Positions 25,429-34,933 are shown, counted from the stretch's first letter. The stretch: DNA of 64,000 nucleotides from Bradyrhizobium sp. NP1 (GCF_030378205.1 NZ_CP127385.1:3140001-3204000); one strand, 5' to 3'. Numbers and translations: made by a program. Notes: generated by a model from the sequence alone, not told the origin.

Positions 25429-26921
25429 TCTCATCACTCAATTTAGGGGCCTTGATCGATCCTGCACGCCAGCCGGACAAGGTCGCTGTGATCGACTTCG
25501 ACGGCGAGCGGGCCCGCGAGGTGACATATAGTGCACTCGACGCGCTTGCTGATGGCGTGGCGAGGGCTCTCGTCAGTCGCGGTTTTGAGCGAGACGACCG
25601 GATCGCCATCCTGGCCGCAAACAGTTCAGACTACCTCGCGGCTCATCTCGGCATCATGCGCGCCGGGCTCGTGTCCGTGCCGATCAATTTTCGTCTGCCG
25701 CGCCATCTTGTTGAGTTCATTATCCAGGACTGCGGGGCGCGGCTGGTGTTCTGCGATTGCGAGCGCCGCGCTGTTATTCCCGCCGATGTCGTCGCGATCG
25801 ATTTCGACGACGCGGAGTTCGGTGCGTTCGTCCAGCCGGGATCTTTCGATGCAATCGAACCGAAAAAGGGCGAAGCGGCGACGATCCTGTATACATCCGG
25901 CTCGACCGGCAAGCCGAAGGGTGTGGTTCTGTCTCATGACGCCCAGCGCTGGGTGGTGGAGATGCGGCTCGGGCCGCAGGGCATCGAGGATCAGCGCATG
26001 CTGATCGCGGCCCCGCTCTACCACATGAACGCGCTCGCGCTGTCGCTCCTGGTCTTCGCGGGAAATGCCAGCATGGTTCTCATGCCGCAGTTCAAGGTGA
26101 AGCCGTATGTCGAGTCGATCGGTCGCTTCCGCCCCACTTGGCTGACCTCAGTGCCGCCGATGATCGCCATGATGCTCGATGACAAGCAGGCGATGGCCAG
26201 CGCAGACCTGTCGTCGGTACAAAATCTCAGGATGGGCTCGGCGCCGATCGGTGCTAGCCTGCTCGACGAGATCAGGCACACCTTCCCCAAAGCCAAGATC
26301 CTGAACGCTTATGGCACAACGGAGGGCAGTCCGATTGTCTTTGGACCGCATCCGCAGGGCAAGCCGACGCCGAACCTGTCGCTCGGCTACAAGCATTCGC
26401 AGGTAGATTTGCGGCTGATGGATCAGACCGGTGCGGAGGCGGACGAAGGCGTCCTGCAGTTGCGGTCGCCGGGGATGATGAGTGGCTACCACAACCGCCC
26501 CGACCTGCCGCGGCCTTTCACGGATGACGGTTACTACGTCACCGGCGATGTATTCAGCCGAGATGCGGACGGCTTCTACTATTTCGTCGGCCGGGTGGAC
26601 GACATGTTTGTCAGCGGCGGGGAAAACATCTTTCCTGGTGAGGTCGAACGCATGCTGGAGTCCCATCCGGATGTGATCCAGACCTGCGTGGTGCCGATAG
26701 ATGACCCGATCAAGGGGAAAAAGCCGGTCGCGTTCGTGCGGCTCGCTCCCAGCGCGACCGTCGACGCCAGCGCGCTGAAGGCTTTCGCTCTGGAGCGCGG
26801 CGCGGCCTATCAGCACCCGCGCGCGATCTGGTTCCTGGACGAATTCCCGCTCGCATCGACCAACAAGGTTGATCGCGCGGCGCTGGCCCAGCGTGCGCGC
26901 GAGCTCTCGCAAGAATCATAG
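25425..26921 (+). CDS. AMP-dependent acyl-CoA synthetase (ANL superfamily)
   Basis: A 498-residue adenylating enzyme that activates a carboxylic acid with ATP and joins it to CoA. It has the P-loop-like ILYTSGSTGKPKGVVLSH, then LMGSAPIG-type LRMGSAPIGASL, and NAYGTTEGSP. The hinge motif YYVTGDVFSRDADGFYYFVG follows, then DDMFVSGGENIFPGEVERML, and the catalytic Lys in STNKVDRAALAQ. The ATG overlaps the glyoxalase-like gene stop (ATGA). Acid specificity cannot be read; benzoate-, 4-hydroxybenzoate- or medium-chain acid ligases share these motifs. It is cytoplasmic. Confidence 0.92.
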   Translation: MISSLNLGALIDPARQPDKVAVIDFDGERAREVTYSALDALADGVARALVSRGFERDDRIAILAANSSDYLAAHLGIMRAGLVSVPINFRLPRHLVEFIIQDCGARLVFCDCERRAVIPADVVAIDFDDAEFGAFVQPGSFDAIEPKKGEAATILYTSGSTGKPKGVVLSHDAQRWVVEMRLGPQGIEDQRMLIAAPLYHMNALALSLLVFAGNASMVLMPQFKVKPYVESIGRFRPTWLTSVPPMIAMMLDDKQAMASADLSSVQNLRMGSAPIGASLLDEIRHTFPKAKILNAYGTTEGSPIVFGPHPQGKPTPNLSLGYKHSQVDLRLMDQTGAEADEGVLQLRSPGMMSGYHNRPDLPRPFTDDGYYVTGDVFSRDADGFYYFVGRVDDMFVSGGENIFPGEVERMLESHPDVIQTCVVPIDDPIKGKKPVAFVRLAPSATVDASALKAFALERGAAYQHPRAIWFLDEFPLASTNKVDRAALAQRARELSQES

Positions 26922-27021
26922 ACCGTCAGATCCGCGGATTGCCCAGGCGGGCTCGGCGCTCTTCCGTCCGGTCCGCGGGGGACTGTGATCGGAAAAGACA
27001 GGGCAGGACACCGGAGCCGTT

Positions 27022-28821
27022 ATGGCGAGCGCACAGCAGGAAATTTTCACGACGCGACCTGAGATCACCGGCTCGTTCGGGGTGGTGGCCTCGACGCACT
27101 GGATCGCCACGGCGGTGGGCATGGGCATTCTGGAGCGCGGAGGCAATGCCTTCGATGCGGGCGTCGCGACGGCACTTGCTCTCCAGGTCGTCGAGCCGCA
27201 TCTCAACGGACCGGGCGGGGACGTCCCGATTCTGGTCTATGACGTGCGGCGCGGGAAAACGGAGGTGATATGCGGCCAGGGACCGGCTCCCGCCGCCGCG
27301 ACCATCGCGTGCTTTCATCAGATGGGACTCGATCTCGTCCCCGGCTCCGGGCTGCTGGCCGCCTGCGTACCGGGCGCCTTCGACGCCTACATGCTACTGC
27401 TCAGAGACTACGGCACCATGTCCGTCGAAGACGTACTCGCGCCGGCGATTGGGTACGCCAGGAACGGTTATCCTTTGGTGCAGCGCATCTGCGACACGAT
27501 CGCAACCGTCGAAAAGCTGTTTCGCGAGCATTGGTCGTCGTCTGCCGCTGTCTATCTGCCGCATAGCGCCATTCCGGCGGCCGGAACGATCTTCCGCAAC
27601 GAAGCGTTGGCTGCGACCTATTCGCGCCTGCTCGCCGAAGCGAAAGCCGTTGGTGGCGGCCGTGACGCCCAGATCGAATGTGCACGCCGAGTCTGGGCGC
27701 AAGGGTTCGTCGCCGAGGCGATCGACGATTTTTGCAGAACCAATGCCGTCATGGATTCAACCGGCGTGCCGCGCCAGGGCCTGCTCACCGGTGCGGACAT
27801 GTCGAGCTGGCGGGCGTCAGTCGAAGCGCCCATTAGCTACACCTACAGGGATTACGTCGTCTACAAGCCCGGTCCGTGGACGCAGGGGCTGGTACTCCTG
27901 CAACAGCTCGCACTGCTGAAGGGCTTCGACTTGGACAGACTCGACCCCTGCGGTGCCGAGTTCATCCATCTGCAGGTAGAGTGCGCCAAGCTCGCCTTCG
28001 CCGACCGGGACGTGTTTTACGGCGACCCGAACTTCGGCGAAACGCCGGTCGAGCATCTGTTGTCAGAGACTTACAACGCCGAGCGCCGAATGCTGATTTC
28101 CGAGCAGGCATCGATGCAGCTGCTGTCCGGCAAGATTCCCGGTTACGGCAAAGCGGTCGCGATGCGCAAGGGTGGCGTGCGCCAGTCCGTGTCGGCCACG
28201 GGTACAGGAGAGCCCACGGTTGGCCGACTCCGTGCCGAGCGCGGAGATACCGTGCATTTCGATATAGTCGATCGACATGGCAACATGATTTCGGCGACCC
28301 CGTCAGGGGGATGGCTGCAATCCTCGCCGGTCATCCCGAGCCTCGGTTTCTGCCTGGGCACCCGCGCGCAAATGTTCTGGCTGGATGAAGAGCATCCAGC
28401 TTCGCTGCAGCCCGGAAAACGGCCGCGCTCCACCTTGTCACCAACTCTCGCTCTGCGCGGCGGTGAGCCGTATCTCGCTTGGGGAACCCCAGGGGGCGAT
28501 CAGCAGGATCAATGGGCGACACAATTTCTGCTACGTCACATTCACGCCGGGCACAACCTGCAGCAAGCGATCGATGCGCCGGCCTGGCACAGCGAACATT
28601 TTCCGGCGTCGTTCTGGCCTCGCCTCGCGCGTCCCGGGGTGCTGATTGTTGAAGGGCGCATTTCCGACGACGTGGTCAAGACCCTTCGCGGTCGCGGCCA
28701 TATCGTGGAGGTCGGAGAGGATTGGTCCGAGGGCAGGCTGACGGCGGCCTCACGCGAGGGCGGCTGGTTGAGGGCCGCCGCAAATCCGAGAGGGATGCAG
28801 GCCTATGCTGCTGGGCGCTAG
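27022..28821 (+). CDS. ggt: Gamma-glutamyltranspeptidase family Ntn-hydrolase
   Basis: A 599-residue GGT-family precursor. Autocleavage would occur before Thr410 in RGDTVHFDIVDRHGNMIS, producing the catalytic N-terminal nucleophile. The oxyanion region PSGGWLQSSPVIPSLG and the C-terminal RPRSTLSPTLALRGGEPYLA and WGTPGGDQQDQWATQFLLRH are family-typical. Notably there is no signal peptide, so unlike classical periplasmic GGT it should act in the cytoplasm, perhaps as an acylase or glutathione-conjugate hydrolase. It follows the acyl-CoA ligase by 100 bases. A degraded second copy lies at 29887. Confidence 0.9.
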   Translation: MASAQQEIFTTRPEITGSFGVVASTHWIATAVGMGILERGGNAFDAGVATALALQVVEPHLNGPGGDVPILVYDVRRGKTEVICGQGPAPAAATIACFHQMGLDLVPGSGLLAACVPGAFDAYMLLLRDYGTMSVEDVLAPAIGYARNGYPLVQRICDTIATVEKLFREHWSSSAAVYLPHSAIPAAGTIFRNEALAATYSRLLAEAKAVGGGRDAQIECARRVWAQGFVAEAIDDFCRTNAVMDSTGVPRQGLLTGADMSSWRASVEAPISYTYRDYVVYKPGPWTQGLVLLQQLALLKGFDLDRLDPCGAEFIHLQVECAKLAFADRDVFYGDPNFGETPVEHLLSETYNAERRMLISEQASMQLLSGKIPGYGKAVAMRKGGVRQSVSATGTGEPTVGRLRAERGDTVHFDIVDRHGNMISATPSGGWLQSSPVIPSLGFCLGTRAQMFWLDEEHPASLQPGKRPRSTLSPTLALRGGEPYLAWGTPGGDQQDQWATQFLLRHIHAGHNLQQAIDAPAWHSEHFPASFWPRLARPGVLIVEGRISDDVVKTLRGRGHIVEVGEDWSEGRLTAASREGGWLRAAANPRGMQAYAAGR

Positions 28822-28962
28822 GCCGCCGACTCCACGGGGCATCGCATGCCATGGGTCACTACCTGATATGTTCCAGATATTTAGTCCCGGCATTTGCTGG
28901 AGCGGATTGATCTTCCGCGCGGCTTGCGCTGATAATTCTTATCGGCTTCTGGAAGTGTTCTA

Positions 28963-29062
28963 GGGCATGATGCGGAAAAGTGGATACCGGTTTTCCGAAA
29001 ACATCATGCCCAATCAAAAAGCAAAAGCGCGATGGTGATTCAACCTAAAGCCATCGCGCTTT
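28963..29062. repeat. Rhizobial REP-type double palindrome
   Basis: Two palindromes stand in tandem. The first begins GGGCATGATG at 28963 and ends CATCATGCCC at 29011, around a core containing ACCGGTTTTCCG. The second pairs AAAGCGCGATGG (29024-29035) with CCATCGCGCTTT (29051-29062), a perfect 12-bp stem. Elements with the GGGCATGATG..CATCATGCCC frame are common dispersed repeats in Rhizobiales. Placed between convergent ggt and GntR genes, it may also end transcription. Confidence 0.85.
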
Positions 29063-29094
29063 AATCGGCGTGCCGGGGCCGGCAAAACCGTGCG

Positions 29095-29829
29095 CTACAC
29101 GAACCGACCTTCTTCACTGACGCCGATCTTCACGTCGAGCAGTGAGGTGCTCGACAGCAGGGCATCCAGCACCATCGCGCGCGAGGAGCGCACTTGATCG
29201 ACGGTGACCCGTTCAGCCGTTTCGGCGTCGCCTTCGGCCAAAGCGACGATGATTGATTGATGCTCAGAATGCATCTCGCTGCCGCGGTCGCGCAGAGAAA
29301 GACCGAAATGGAACATGCGCTCGAGCTCCATGAGCGTCTGCTTCAGAACAGCGACGAGCCGCTCATTGCCGGTGGCAGCCGCGATGCTGAGATGGAAGTC
29401 GCTATTGCGCTGTAGGAAGATCGCTTCGCTTTCCTTGTTGCCGGGCTGATAGTCAGTGCGGCACAGCCGGTCGAGGCGGTGAAGATCGGCGGAGTCGACC
29501 CGCCCGGCCGCGAGCTTGACGCAGGCCACCTCGACAATTTCGCGAAGCTGGAACAGGTCGTTGAGATCGCGCAGGGTGATCGGCTTGACGCGATAGCCCT
29601 GGCGGCGCACCGGCTGAAGCAAACCGATCAGCGACAGACGATCCACGGCTGCTCTGGCAGCCGCCCGGCCGACGCCGAACTGGTTTGCGAGGTCGACCTC
29701 GGTCACGATCGATCCCGGCATCAGTTCGCAACGCACCACTGCCTTGTGAATAGCGTTGAATGCTACGTCACTTTGCCGCAAGCCAACCTTTTTCCGAGGT
29801 GGATCTCGGAGTGATACAACATGTCCCAT
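29095..29829 (-). CDS. GntR-family (FadR/FCD) transcriptional regulator
   Basis: A 244-residue repressor-type regulator. The N-terminal winged helix shows MPGSIVTEVDLANQFGVGRA followed by RLSLIGLLQPVRRQGYRV. The C-terminal FCD ligand domain has REIVEVACVKLAAGRV, SDFHLSIAAATGNERLV and SEHQSIIVALAEGDAE, supplying the metal-binding Asp/His residues. I chose the ATG at 29829 (a TTG six bases earlier is possible); no strong ribosome-binding site is visible. It diverges from the GGT remnant at 29887, which suggests it once controlled a GGT operon. The sister remnant is at 22709. Confidence 0.92.
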   Translation of the reverse strand: MGHVVSLRDPPRKKVGLRQSDVAFNAIHKAVVRCELMPGSIVTEVDLANQFGVGRAAARAAVDRLSLIGLLQPVRRQGYRVKPITLRDLNDLFQLREIVEVACVKLAAGRVDSADLHRLDRLCRTDYQPGNKESEAIFLQRNSDFHLSIAAATGNERLVAVLKQTLMELERMFHFGLSLRDRGSEMHSEHQSIIVALAEGDAETAERVTVDQVRSSRAMVLDALLSSTSLLDVKIGVSEEGRFV

Positions 29830-29886
29830 AGACAAATTTTAGCAGAAGATTCAAGAGCTCGCAACCTCTTGAAAATGTCAAACGAC

Positions 29887-30260
29887 CACGGGCGCTGGCC
29901 TCGCTGCGGCCGGGCTCCTCCCTGTCGCCGACTTTCGCGATGCGTGACGGCAAGCCGTATATCGCCTGGGGCCCGCCCGGCGGCGATCGATCAGCAGGAT
30001 CAACGGGCGGTACGGTTTCTGCTTCGCCCATGCCGGGTACCACCTGCAGCAGACGATCGATGTGCCCGGCTGGCACACCGAACATTTCCCGGCTTCGTTC
30101 CGGCCGCGCCTGGCGCGGCCCGGCGTCCTTGTTGTCGAAAGCCGCGTTGTGCTCGATGTCGTCGAGAATCTGGGCGGCGGCGGCCCCATCGCAGCCGCGA
30201 ATTCGCACGGCAGGAGCGAAATTCGTCTGGCGTCAAGACGGCGCAGCAGGAGGAACGCTG
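29887..30260 (+). pseudogene. Degraded C-terminal copy of gamma-glutamyltranspeptidase
   Basis: Pieces in different forward frames match the C-terminal half of the intact GGT at 27022. SLSPTFAMRDGKPYIAWGPPGGD parallels its TLSPTLALRGGEPYLAWGTPGGD, and GWHTEHFPASFRPRLARPGV parallels AWHSEHFPASFWPRLARPGV. The catalytic Thr region and everything N-terminal are gone, and frameshifts break the remainder. The fragment lies divergent from the GntR gene at 29095. The rest of the gap to 30528 holds only promoter-like AT-rich DNA near 30420-30470. Confidence 0.9.
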
Positions 30261-30528
30261 CAAGTCTTGGCTCTGATTCCGTCGGAATCAGGGGGGCGCG
30301 GCGGTCGGTTTCACGACCCTAACGCATCGTTGATCGCGACTGCCCCGGTCTGTTCTCCGGGGTGACGAACGTCGAGCAAATGGCTGCGGCTTTAGAAATG
30401 TGAGATGCGCACCTCAAAGATGTTGATATCGGCGTCGGTTCATATAATAAAATGTCTTGAACATGTTTAAAGAGGGAAAAAGCAACGCTAGCGAGGTCCA
30501 AACGATACCTCGTAGGGGAGGATTCGAG

Positions 30529-31956
30529 ATGCATCCAAATTACGTCGCGCTCGCTATTGTCGCGATCTACATTATCGGCTTGGGGGTCGTGACATCGATT
30601 ATCCAGCGCTCGGTGAAAACGGCCAATACCTTCACTACTGGCACCACTGGCAAGACTGGCGTTCCGGCCGTTCTGGTCGGCCTGATGCTGATGTCCGAAT
30701 TCATCGGTACATCGGCAAGCGTGGGCACCGCGCAGGAGGCTTACAAGCTCGGCATTTCGGCCTCCTGGAACATCCTCGCTTTGGCGGCCGGCTTCATCTT
30801 CTACGGTTTCTTCCTCGCCGCGAAATACAAGAGGTCAGGTCACAACACGATCTCGGCCGTTCTCGCCGAGGTTTACGGCCAAAAGACCAGGCTCGCGACC
30901 TCGCTGGTAATGATCTTCGCGCTGGAGATCGTTGCGGTCGCAATCTATGCCGGTGGTGGAACGATCCTCAGCGCTCTGCTGGCGATCGACCGCACTATGG
31001 CCATTGTTATCTGCGGCGTGGTGTCCGTGCTTTACGTGTTCATGGGCGGCATGAAGTCGGTGGTTTACACCAACATCGTGCACTCCTTCGCCAAGTATCT
31101 GGGCGTCGGCGCTGCGCTCTATTTCGGTCTTACCCAAGTCGGCGGCTTCTCGCAGCTTCAGGCCAAGCTTCCGCCCGAGATGTTCTCCTGGGTCAATGTC
31201 GGTTGGGGTCAGATCTTCGCGTGGTTCATCGCCGGGGTTGGCGCGACGTTTTCGACCCAGTACGTCATCCAGGCGATCAACACGGTTGATGATCCGCGCA
31301 GTGCGAAGATCGCGAGCTTTTCGACCGCGCTGTTCCTCGTGCCGTTCGGCGTTATCACCGCGCTGGTCGGCATGTGCTCGTTCGCGCTGTTTCCGAACAT
31401 CAAATCGATCAACGCGTTCTCGGCGCTGATCGCGCAGATGGATGGCCTGATGGCCGGCGTGGTTGCGGCGGGCCTTGCGGCTTCGCTGTTCGGATCGCTC
31501 GCCGCGTTCGCGGTTGCAACCGCAACCCTTCTCTACAAGGATTTCTATGCCGGGCTAATTGTAAAGAATCCGACCGAGAAGGGTTCGCTGCGGTTCATCC
31601 GCATCGCCACCATCGTCATGGGTCTGCTGCCAATCGTCCTTGCGATCTACACGCCGAACGTCTTGTCGGTGACCTTCCTCGGCAAAGCGTTGCGAGCCTC
31701 GCTGTCAGTGCTTGTCCTGTTCGTTTTCTACACGCCGACGGTCGGTAACAAGACTGGCGCGTTCCTGAGCATCCTGGCATCGCTCGTCGCGACTATCGCC
31801 TGGTTCATCATGGGTAATCCCTACGGCATCGACAACGCCTATGTCGCGCTGGTGGTGCCGCTCGTAGTGATGGGCATCAGCAACCCGTTTAAGGGCGCCC
31901 CCGATGCGCAGCCGGTCTTGGCTTCGGCCAGCCGCCCGGCTTCGGGAGGCGAATAA
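30529..31956 (+). CDS. Sodium:solute symporter (SSS family)
   Basis: A 475-residue inner-membrane transporter of the SSS family, with about thirteen hydrophobic segments starting at NYVALAIVAIYIIGLGVVTS. Sodium/solute site marks include EFIGTSASVGTAQEAYKLG and AGVGATFSTQYVIQAINTVD followed by DPRSAKIASF. I chose the ATG at 30529, with GGGGAGG seven bases upstream; the open frame begins earlier without similarity. Family members import acetate, proline, pantothenate, sugars or aromatic acids. It lies between the decayed GGT copy and the class V aminotransferase, so an amino-acid-like or aromatic substrate is plausible but unproven. Confidence 0.9.
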   Translation: MHPNYVALAIVAIYIIGLGVVTSIIQRSVKTANTFTTGTTGKTGVPAVLVGLMLMSEFIGTSASVGTAQEAYKLGISASWNILALAAGFIFYGFFLAAKYKRSGHNTISAVLAEVYGQKTRLATSLVMIFALEIVAVAIYAGGGTILSALLAIDRTMAIVICGVVSVLYVFMGGMKSVVYTNIVHSFAKYLGVGAALYFGLTQVGGFSQLQAKLPPEMFSWVNVGWGQIFAWFIAGVGATFSTQYVIQAINTVDDPRSAKIASFSTALFLVPFGVITALVGMCSFALFPNIKSINAFSALIAQMDGLMAGVVAAGLAASLFGSLAAFAVATATLLYKDFYAGLIVKNPTEKGSLRFIRIATIVMGLLPIVLAIYTPNVLSVTFLGKALRASLSVLVLFVFYTPTVGNKTGAFLSILASLVATIAWFIMGNPYGIDNAYVALVVPLVVMGISNPFKGAPDAQPVLASASRPASGGE

Positions 31957-32265
31957 CGAGAACTCACGTGGGCCGGAGCGTTCCAGCGGGGCACTCCGGC
32001 CCGCGTGTGAGGTGGAGCGGCAGATGAAAAGCCTGAGGGAATCGAAGCTGAAAAAGACGTTGGGCGAGGAGGTTGGGATCTTGGTGCCGGCCTCATAAGA
32101 ATCGGCGCACGAGAGGTGAGGGACGCGGCGGATCGCCGAAGGAGGTTCGGGGGGTGAAGCCGGTCATCGCCGGCTCGGCGCAGAATCCACCCCTGGTTTC
32201 GCACCACCAACGATGCCGTACCGCAGCGCGCGCAAGTCAAACGCTTTATTTTCGGAGCTCTCGCA
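31957..32265. other. Gap with at most a tiny frame
   Basis: This stretch separates the symporter from the aminotransferase. The only frame with a ribosome-binding site is a 24-codon one at 32024-32098 (start MKSLRESKLKKTLGEE), too short to support. The GC-rich segment just after the symporter stop (ACGTGGGCCGGAGCG and a partly mirrored CTCCGGCCCGCGTG) can fold into a hairpin and may terminate transcription. Confidence 0.45.
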
Positions 32266-33765
32266 ATGACCATGGTCAGCCAACATTATCTGCAAGCGCG
32301 TAAGCTGCTGGACGATTTTAGGACGGATCTTGCCGGGCCGGATCGTCTCGAGCGTATGGCTTCCGACCTCATCGGCAAAGACGCGCCGATCGTCGGACCA
32401 TTCGGCTCGAAACGACTTGTCTATGCCGACTACGTGGCCTCCGGACGCGCGTTGATGAGCATCGAGCAGTTCATTCTATCGAATGTGCTGCCATACTACG
32501 CCAACAGTCATACCGAGGCGTCCTATTGTGGCGGTGCCATGACCGGATTTCGCCGCGCGGCGCGCGAAACTGTCGCGGCCTGCTGCGGCGCCACCGACGA
32601 GTATGCCGTGATCTTCACAGGCTCTGGCGCGACTGCCGGTCTGAATCGTCTGGTCAACCTGCTCGGCGTGACCGAAAGCATGGCTGCCGGTGTGCGACCG
32701 CGGATCATTATCGGTCCTTATGAACATCATTCGAATATCCTTCCCTGGCGCGAAAGCGGCGCAGAGATTGTTGAGATTCGGGAAGCCGCATCGGGTGGGC
32801 CCGATCTCGGCGAAATCGATGCGGCGTTGGCGGACGCCGATGGCCGCCTCGTGATCTGTGCACTTTCTGCAGCATCGAACGTCACCGGCATCGTTTCCGA
32901 CGTTGCCGGGCTGACCAAGCGGGTGAAGGACGCCGGGGCCAGAGTGGTATGGGACTACGCGGGCGCAGGTCCGTACTTACCTATTGTGATGGAGCCCGCC
33001 GCGGGCGCGCTCATCGACGCGGTCGTAGTATCGCCGCACAAGTTCATCGGCGGTCCGGCGGCTTCGGGCATCCTGATCGTATGCCGCGACGCCGTGGACG
33101 TGAAGAAGCCGACGTGGCCCGGCGGTGGTACAGTCAAGTTCGTCACGCCGACCGAGCACGACTATAGCGAAAGCCTTGAGGTGCGCGAGGAAGGCGGAAC
33201 GCCCAACGTGGTTGGCGATATCCGCGCCGCGCTCGCCTTTCTCGTCAAGGACGCGATTGGCGTCAACACCATGGCGAAACGCAATGCCGAGTTACGTGCG
33301 CGCGCGTTGGCGGCGTGGAGCGGGATCGACCGCCTCGAGCTTCTCGGTAACACGCGGGCCGAAAGCCTTCCGATCTTCTCGTTCAGGATAGGGGACGGCA
33401 ACGGAGGTCATATCCATCAACAACTCGTCACACGAATGCTGAGCGACCGCTTCGGTATTCAGGCGCGTGGCGGCTGCGCTTGCGCTGGGCCCTACGTTCA
33501 TCGCCTGTTGTGCATCGACGATGAGGAATCGAGCATGTTGCGCCGCCTGATCGCCGATGGCGATGAGCTTCGCAGGCCGGGCTTCATACGGCTCAATTTC
33601 GGCGTCCTGCTGACCGACGATGAGGTGGACTTCATTCTGGGGTCGGTTGTTCAGCTTGCCAACGATGCGACTGGATTCGTGGATCGCTATTCGGTCGATG
33701 TCAGTCGGGCGATTTTCTTTCCGCGCGAGGCGGGAGATGCGCAGATTGTTTCGGCAGCGAGTTGA
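32266..33765 (+). CDS. Class V aminotransferase / cysteine-desulfurase-like PLP enzyme
   Basis: A 499-residue PLP enzyme of fold type I. The Schiff-base Lys is in DAVVVSPHKFIGGPAASGIL. Cofactor contacts are seen in FTGSGATAGLNRLVNLLG, GPYEHHSNILPWRESGAEIV and the Asp of VVWDYAGAGPY. A Cys-rich loop RGGCACAGPYVHRLL sits where group II cysteine desulfurases (SufS/Csd) place their catalytic Cys. The protein is about 90 residues longer than SufS and lies alone, far from suf genes, so a catabolic lyase role is also possible. GGAG lies ahead of the ATG. Confidence 0.85.
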   Translation: MTMVSQHYLQARKLLDDFRTDLAGPDRLERMASDLIGKDAPIVGPFGSKRLVYADYVASGRALMSIEQFILSNVLPYYANSHTEASYCGGAMTGFRRAARETVAACCGATDEYAVIFTGSGATAGLNRLVNLLGVTESMAAGVRPRIIIGPYEHHSNILPWRESGAEIVEIREAASGGPDLGEIDAALADADGRLVICALSAASNVTGIVSDVAGLTKRVKDAGARVVWDYAGAGPYLPIVMEPAAGALIDAVVVSPHKFIGGPAASGILIVCRDAVDVKKPTWPGGGTVKFVTPTEHDYSESLEVREEGGTPNVVGDIRAALAFLVKDAIGVNTMAKRNAELRARALAAWSGIDRLELLGNTRAESLPIFSFRIGDGNGGHIHQQLVTRMLSDRFGIQARGGCACAGPYVHRLLCIDDEESSMLRRLIADGDELRRPGFIRLNFGVLLTDDEVDFILGSVVQLANDATGFVDRYSVDVSRAIFFPREAGDAQIVSAAS

Positions 33766-33970
33766 AGAAAAGCGAACCCTGCCGAGCGTTGCGTCGGAGT
33801 TGCTGGCGTTTCCAGATAGCCAGCGCCAGGCGGTCACGGCACCGCTGCGTGTTATCCTTGCAGCGGCGTGAGATCGGTGGCGGCGAGTTTGGGGCGGATC
33901 AACATGTTGAAGGAACTTATTCGGACAGCGAATTTCTCCACAAGGCTGAGTGGCTCGAGACGCCGTCGCT

Positions 33971-34119
33971 CTATCGCAGCATCGGATTGAGGGACGCGGG
34001 CCTTTGCGAAGGGTAGAAGTCCTTTCCGAGCATCTCCTTCAGCGTCGACACATCCAGCATCGACTCGGCCAGCAGCTTCTTGAGCTTGCGGTTCTCCGCT
34101 TCGATATTCTGGTCGGCGG
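33971..34119 (-). pseudogene. IS3-family OrfA C-terminal remnant
   Basis: The reverse strand reads NIEAENRKLKKLLAESMLDV followed by STLKEMLGKDF and a tail ending in a stop at 33971. This is the coiled-coil C-terminus of an IS3-group OrfA (the part just before programmed frameshifting into OrfB). The helix-turn-helix half and OrfB are absent, so only a scar remains. It sits at the right edge of the catabolic block. Confidence 0.8.
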
Positions 34120-34130
34120 GGTTTGTTCCA

Positions 34131-34933
34131 GTCAGCTTTGTCTAGTTTGATCTGGCCGTTCACCCTCTATTGAGGTGTTGGGCCATTTGAGCTGAGGCTG
34201 GACTCAGATCCTTCTTGTTAGAGCAATCGTGCTCCGCATTGCTCTCTCTTGCTCGCCACCATCTTTATTCTACTTGAATAGGAAGCGCATTCAGGCAAAG
34301 GATGCGCGCAAACCGCTTTGAGAGGTCAGCCAAGACCCTGCACTGCCATGGTGTTTGTCCAATTGCGACGAATGGTTAAATAATTGAAATCGCAAGACTA
34401 TCGCTTTTCCGTGGCGCCCATGATGGACTGGACTAAAATAGCAATCTGTTCAAGATATTAGAAGCCGGCGTGTGCACGACGTGTGCACCGGGAGATCAAG
34501 AAAAATCTTGTGACAACCAGTGTGAGCAGGCCCTTTGGCGTGAGGCACGGCGACGATGTGCACGACAAAGGTTCTCCGGGCGCAAGAGGAGGTGTGCGAG
34601 CGACGGAGGATGAGCAAGCCTTAGTTGTCGGAGGTGAAAGACAGTCACACGTCACTGCGCAGGAAGCGCGCCAATCTGCGCCGTCTTGTAATGCCTCCTG
34701 AAGATTGTTCGCTTTACCAGCCAAGTACAGGCCCTGCCGTCCCGCGCGGTCGGCGAATCTCGCTCCAGAGACGAAGGCGACTTGATCTGCATGTGTTCCA
34801 AATCAGGAACCTGACAAGCGCTCAGCGCAAGAATCTTCGGAGGTGTGAGGAGGCTCACACCCTCACGTCGCGCTTCGCACTAATCAGGTCGCTGCAAAAG
34901 TTTCCTGAATTTCAGCTGAACAGGAGATTTCGC
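34131..34933. other. Gene-poor region with repeat copy B
   Basis: No supported gene lies here. It contains the repeat copy at 34374-34507 and, beyond it, a segment at 34510-34720 reading (in either strand) as short Arg-rich frames commonly found near this repeat in related genomes. The AGGAGA ribosome-binding site for the next gene lies at its right end. Confidence 0.5.
34374..34507 (+). repeat. Dispersed repeat, copy B (direct repeat of 3621-3753)
   Basis: The same repeat as at 3621-3753 in the same orientation, sharing AGACTATCGCTTTTCCGTGG and the right-hand GTGTGCACGACGTGTGCACC core followed by GGGAGATCAAGAAAAATC. The centre (34430-34465) has diverged. It is placed to the right of the IS3 remnant and the catabolic block. 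Confidence 0.85.
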
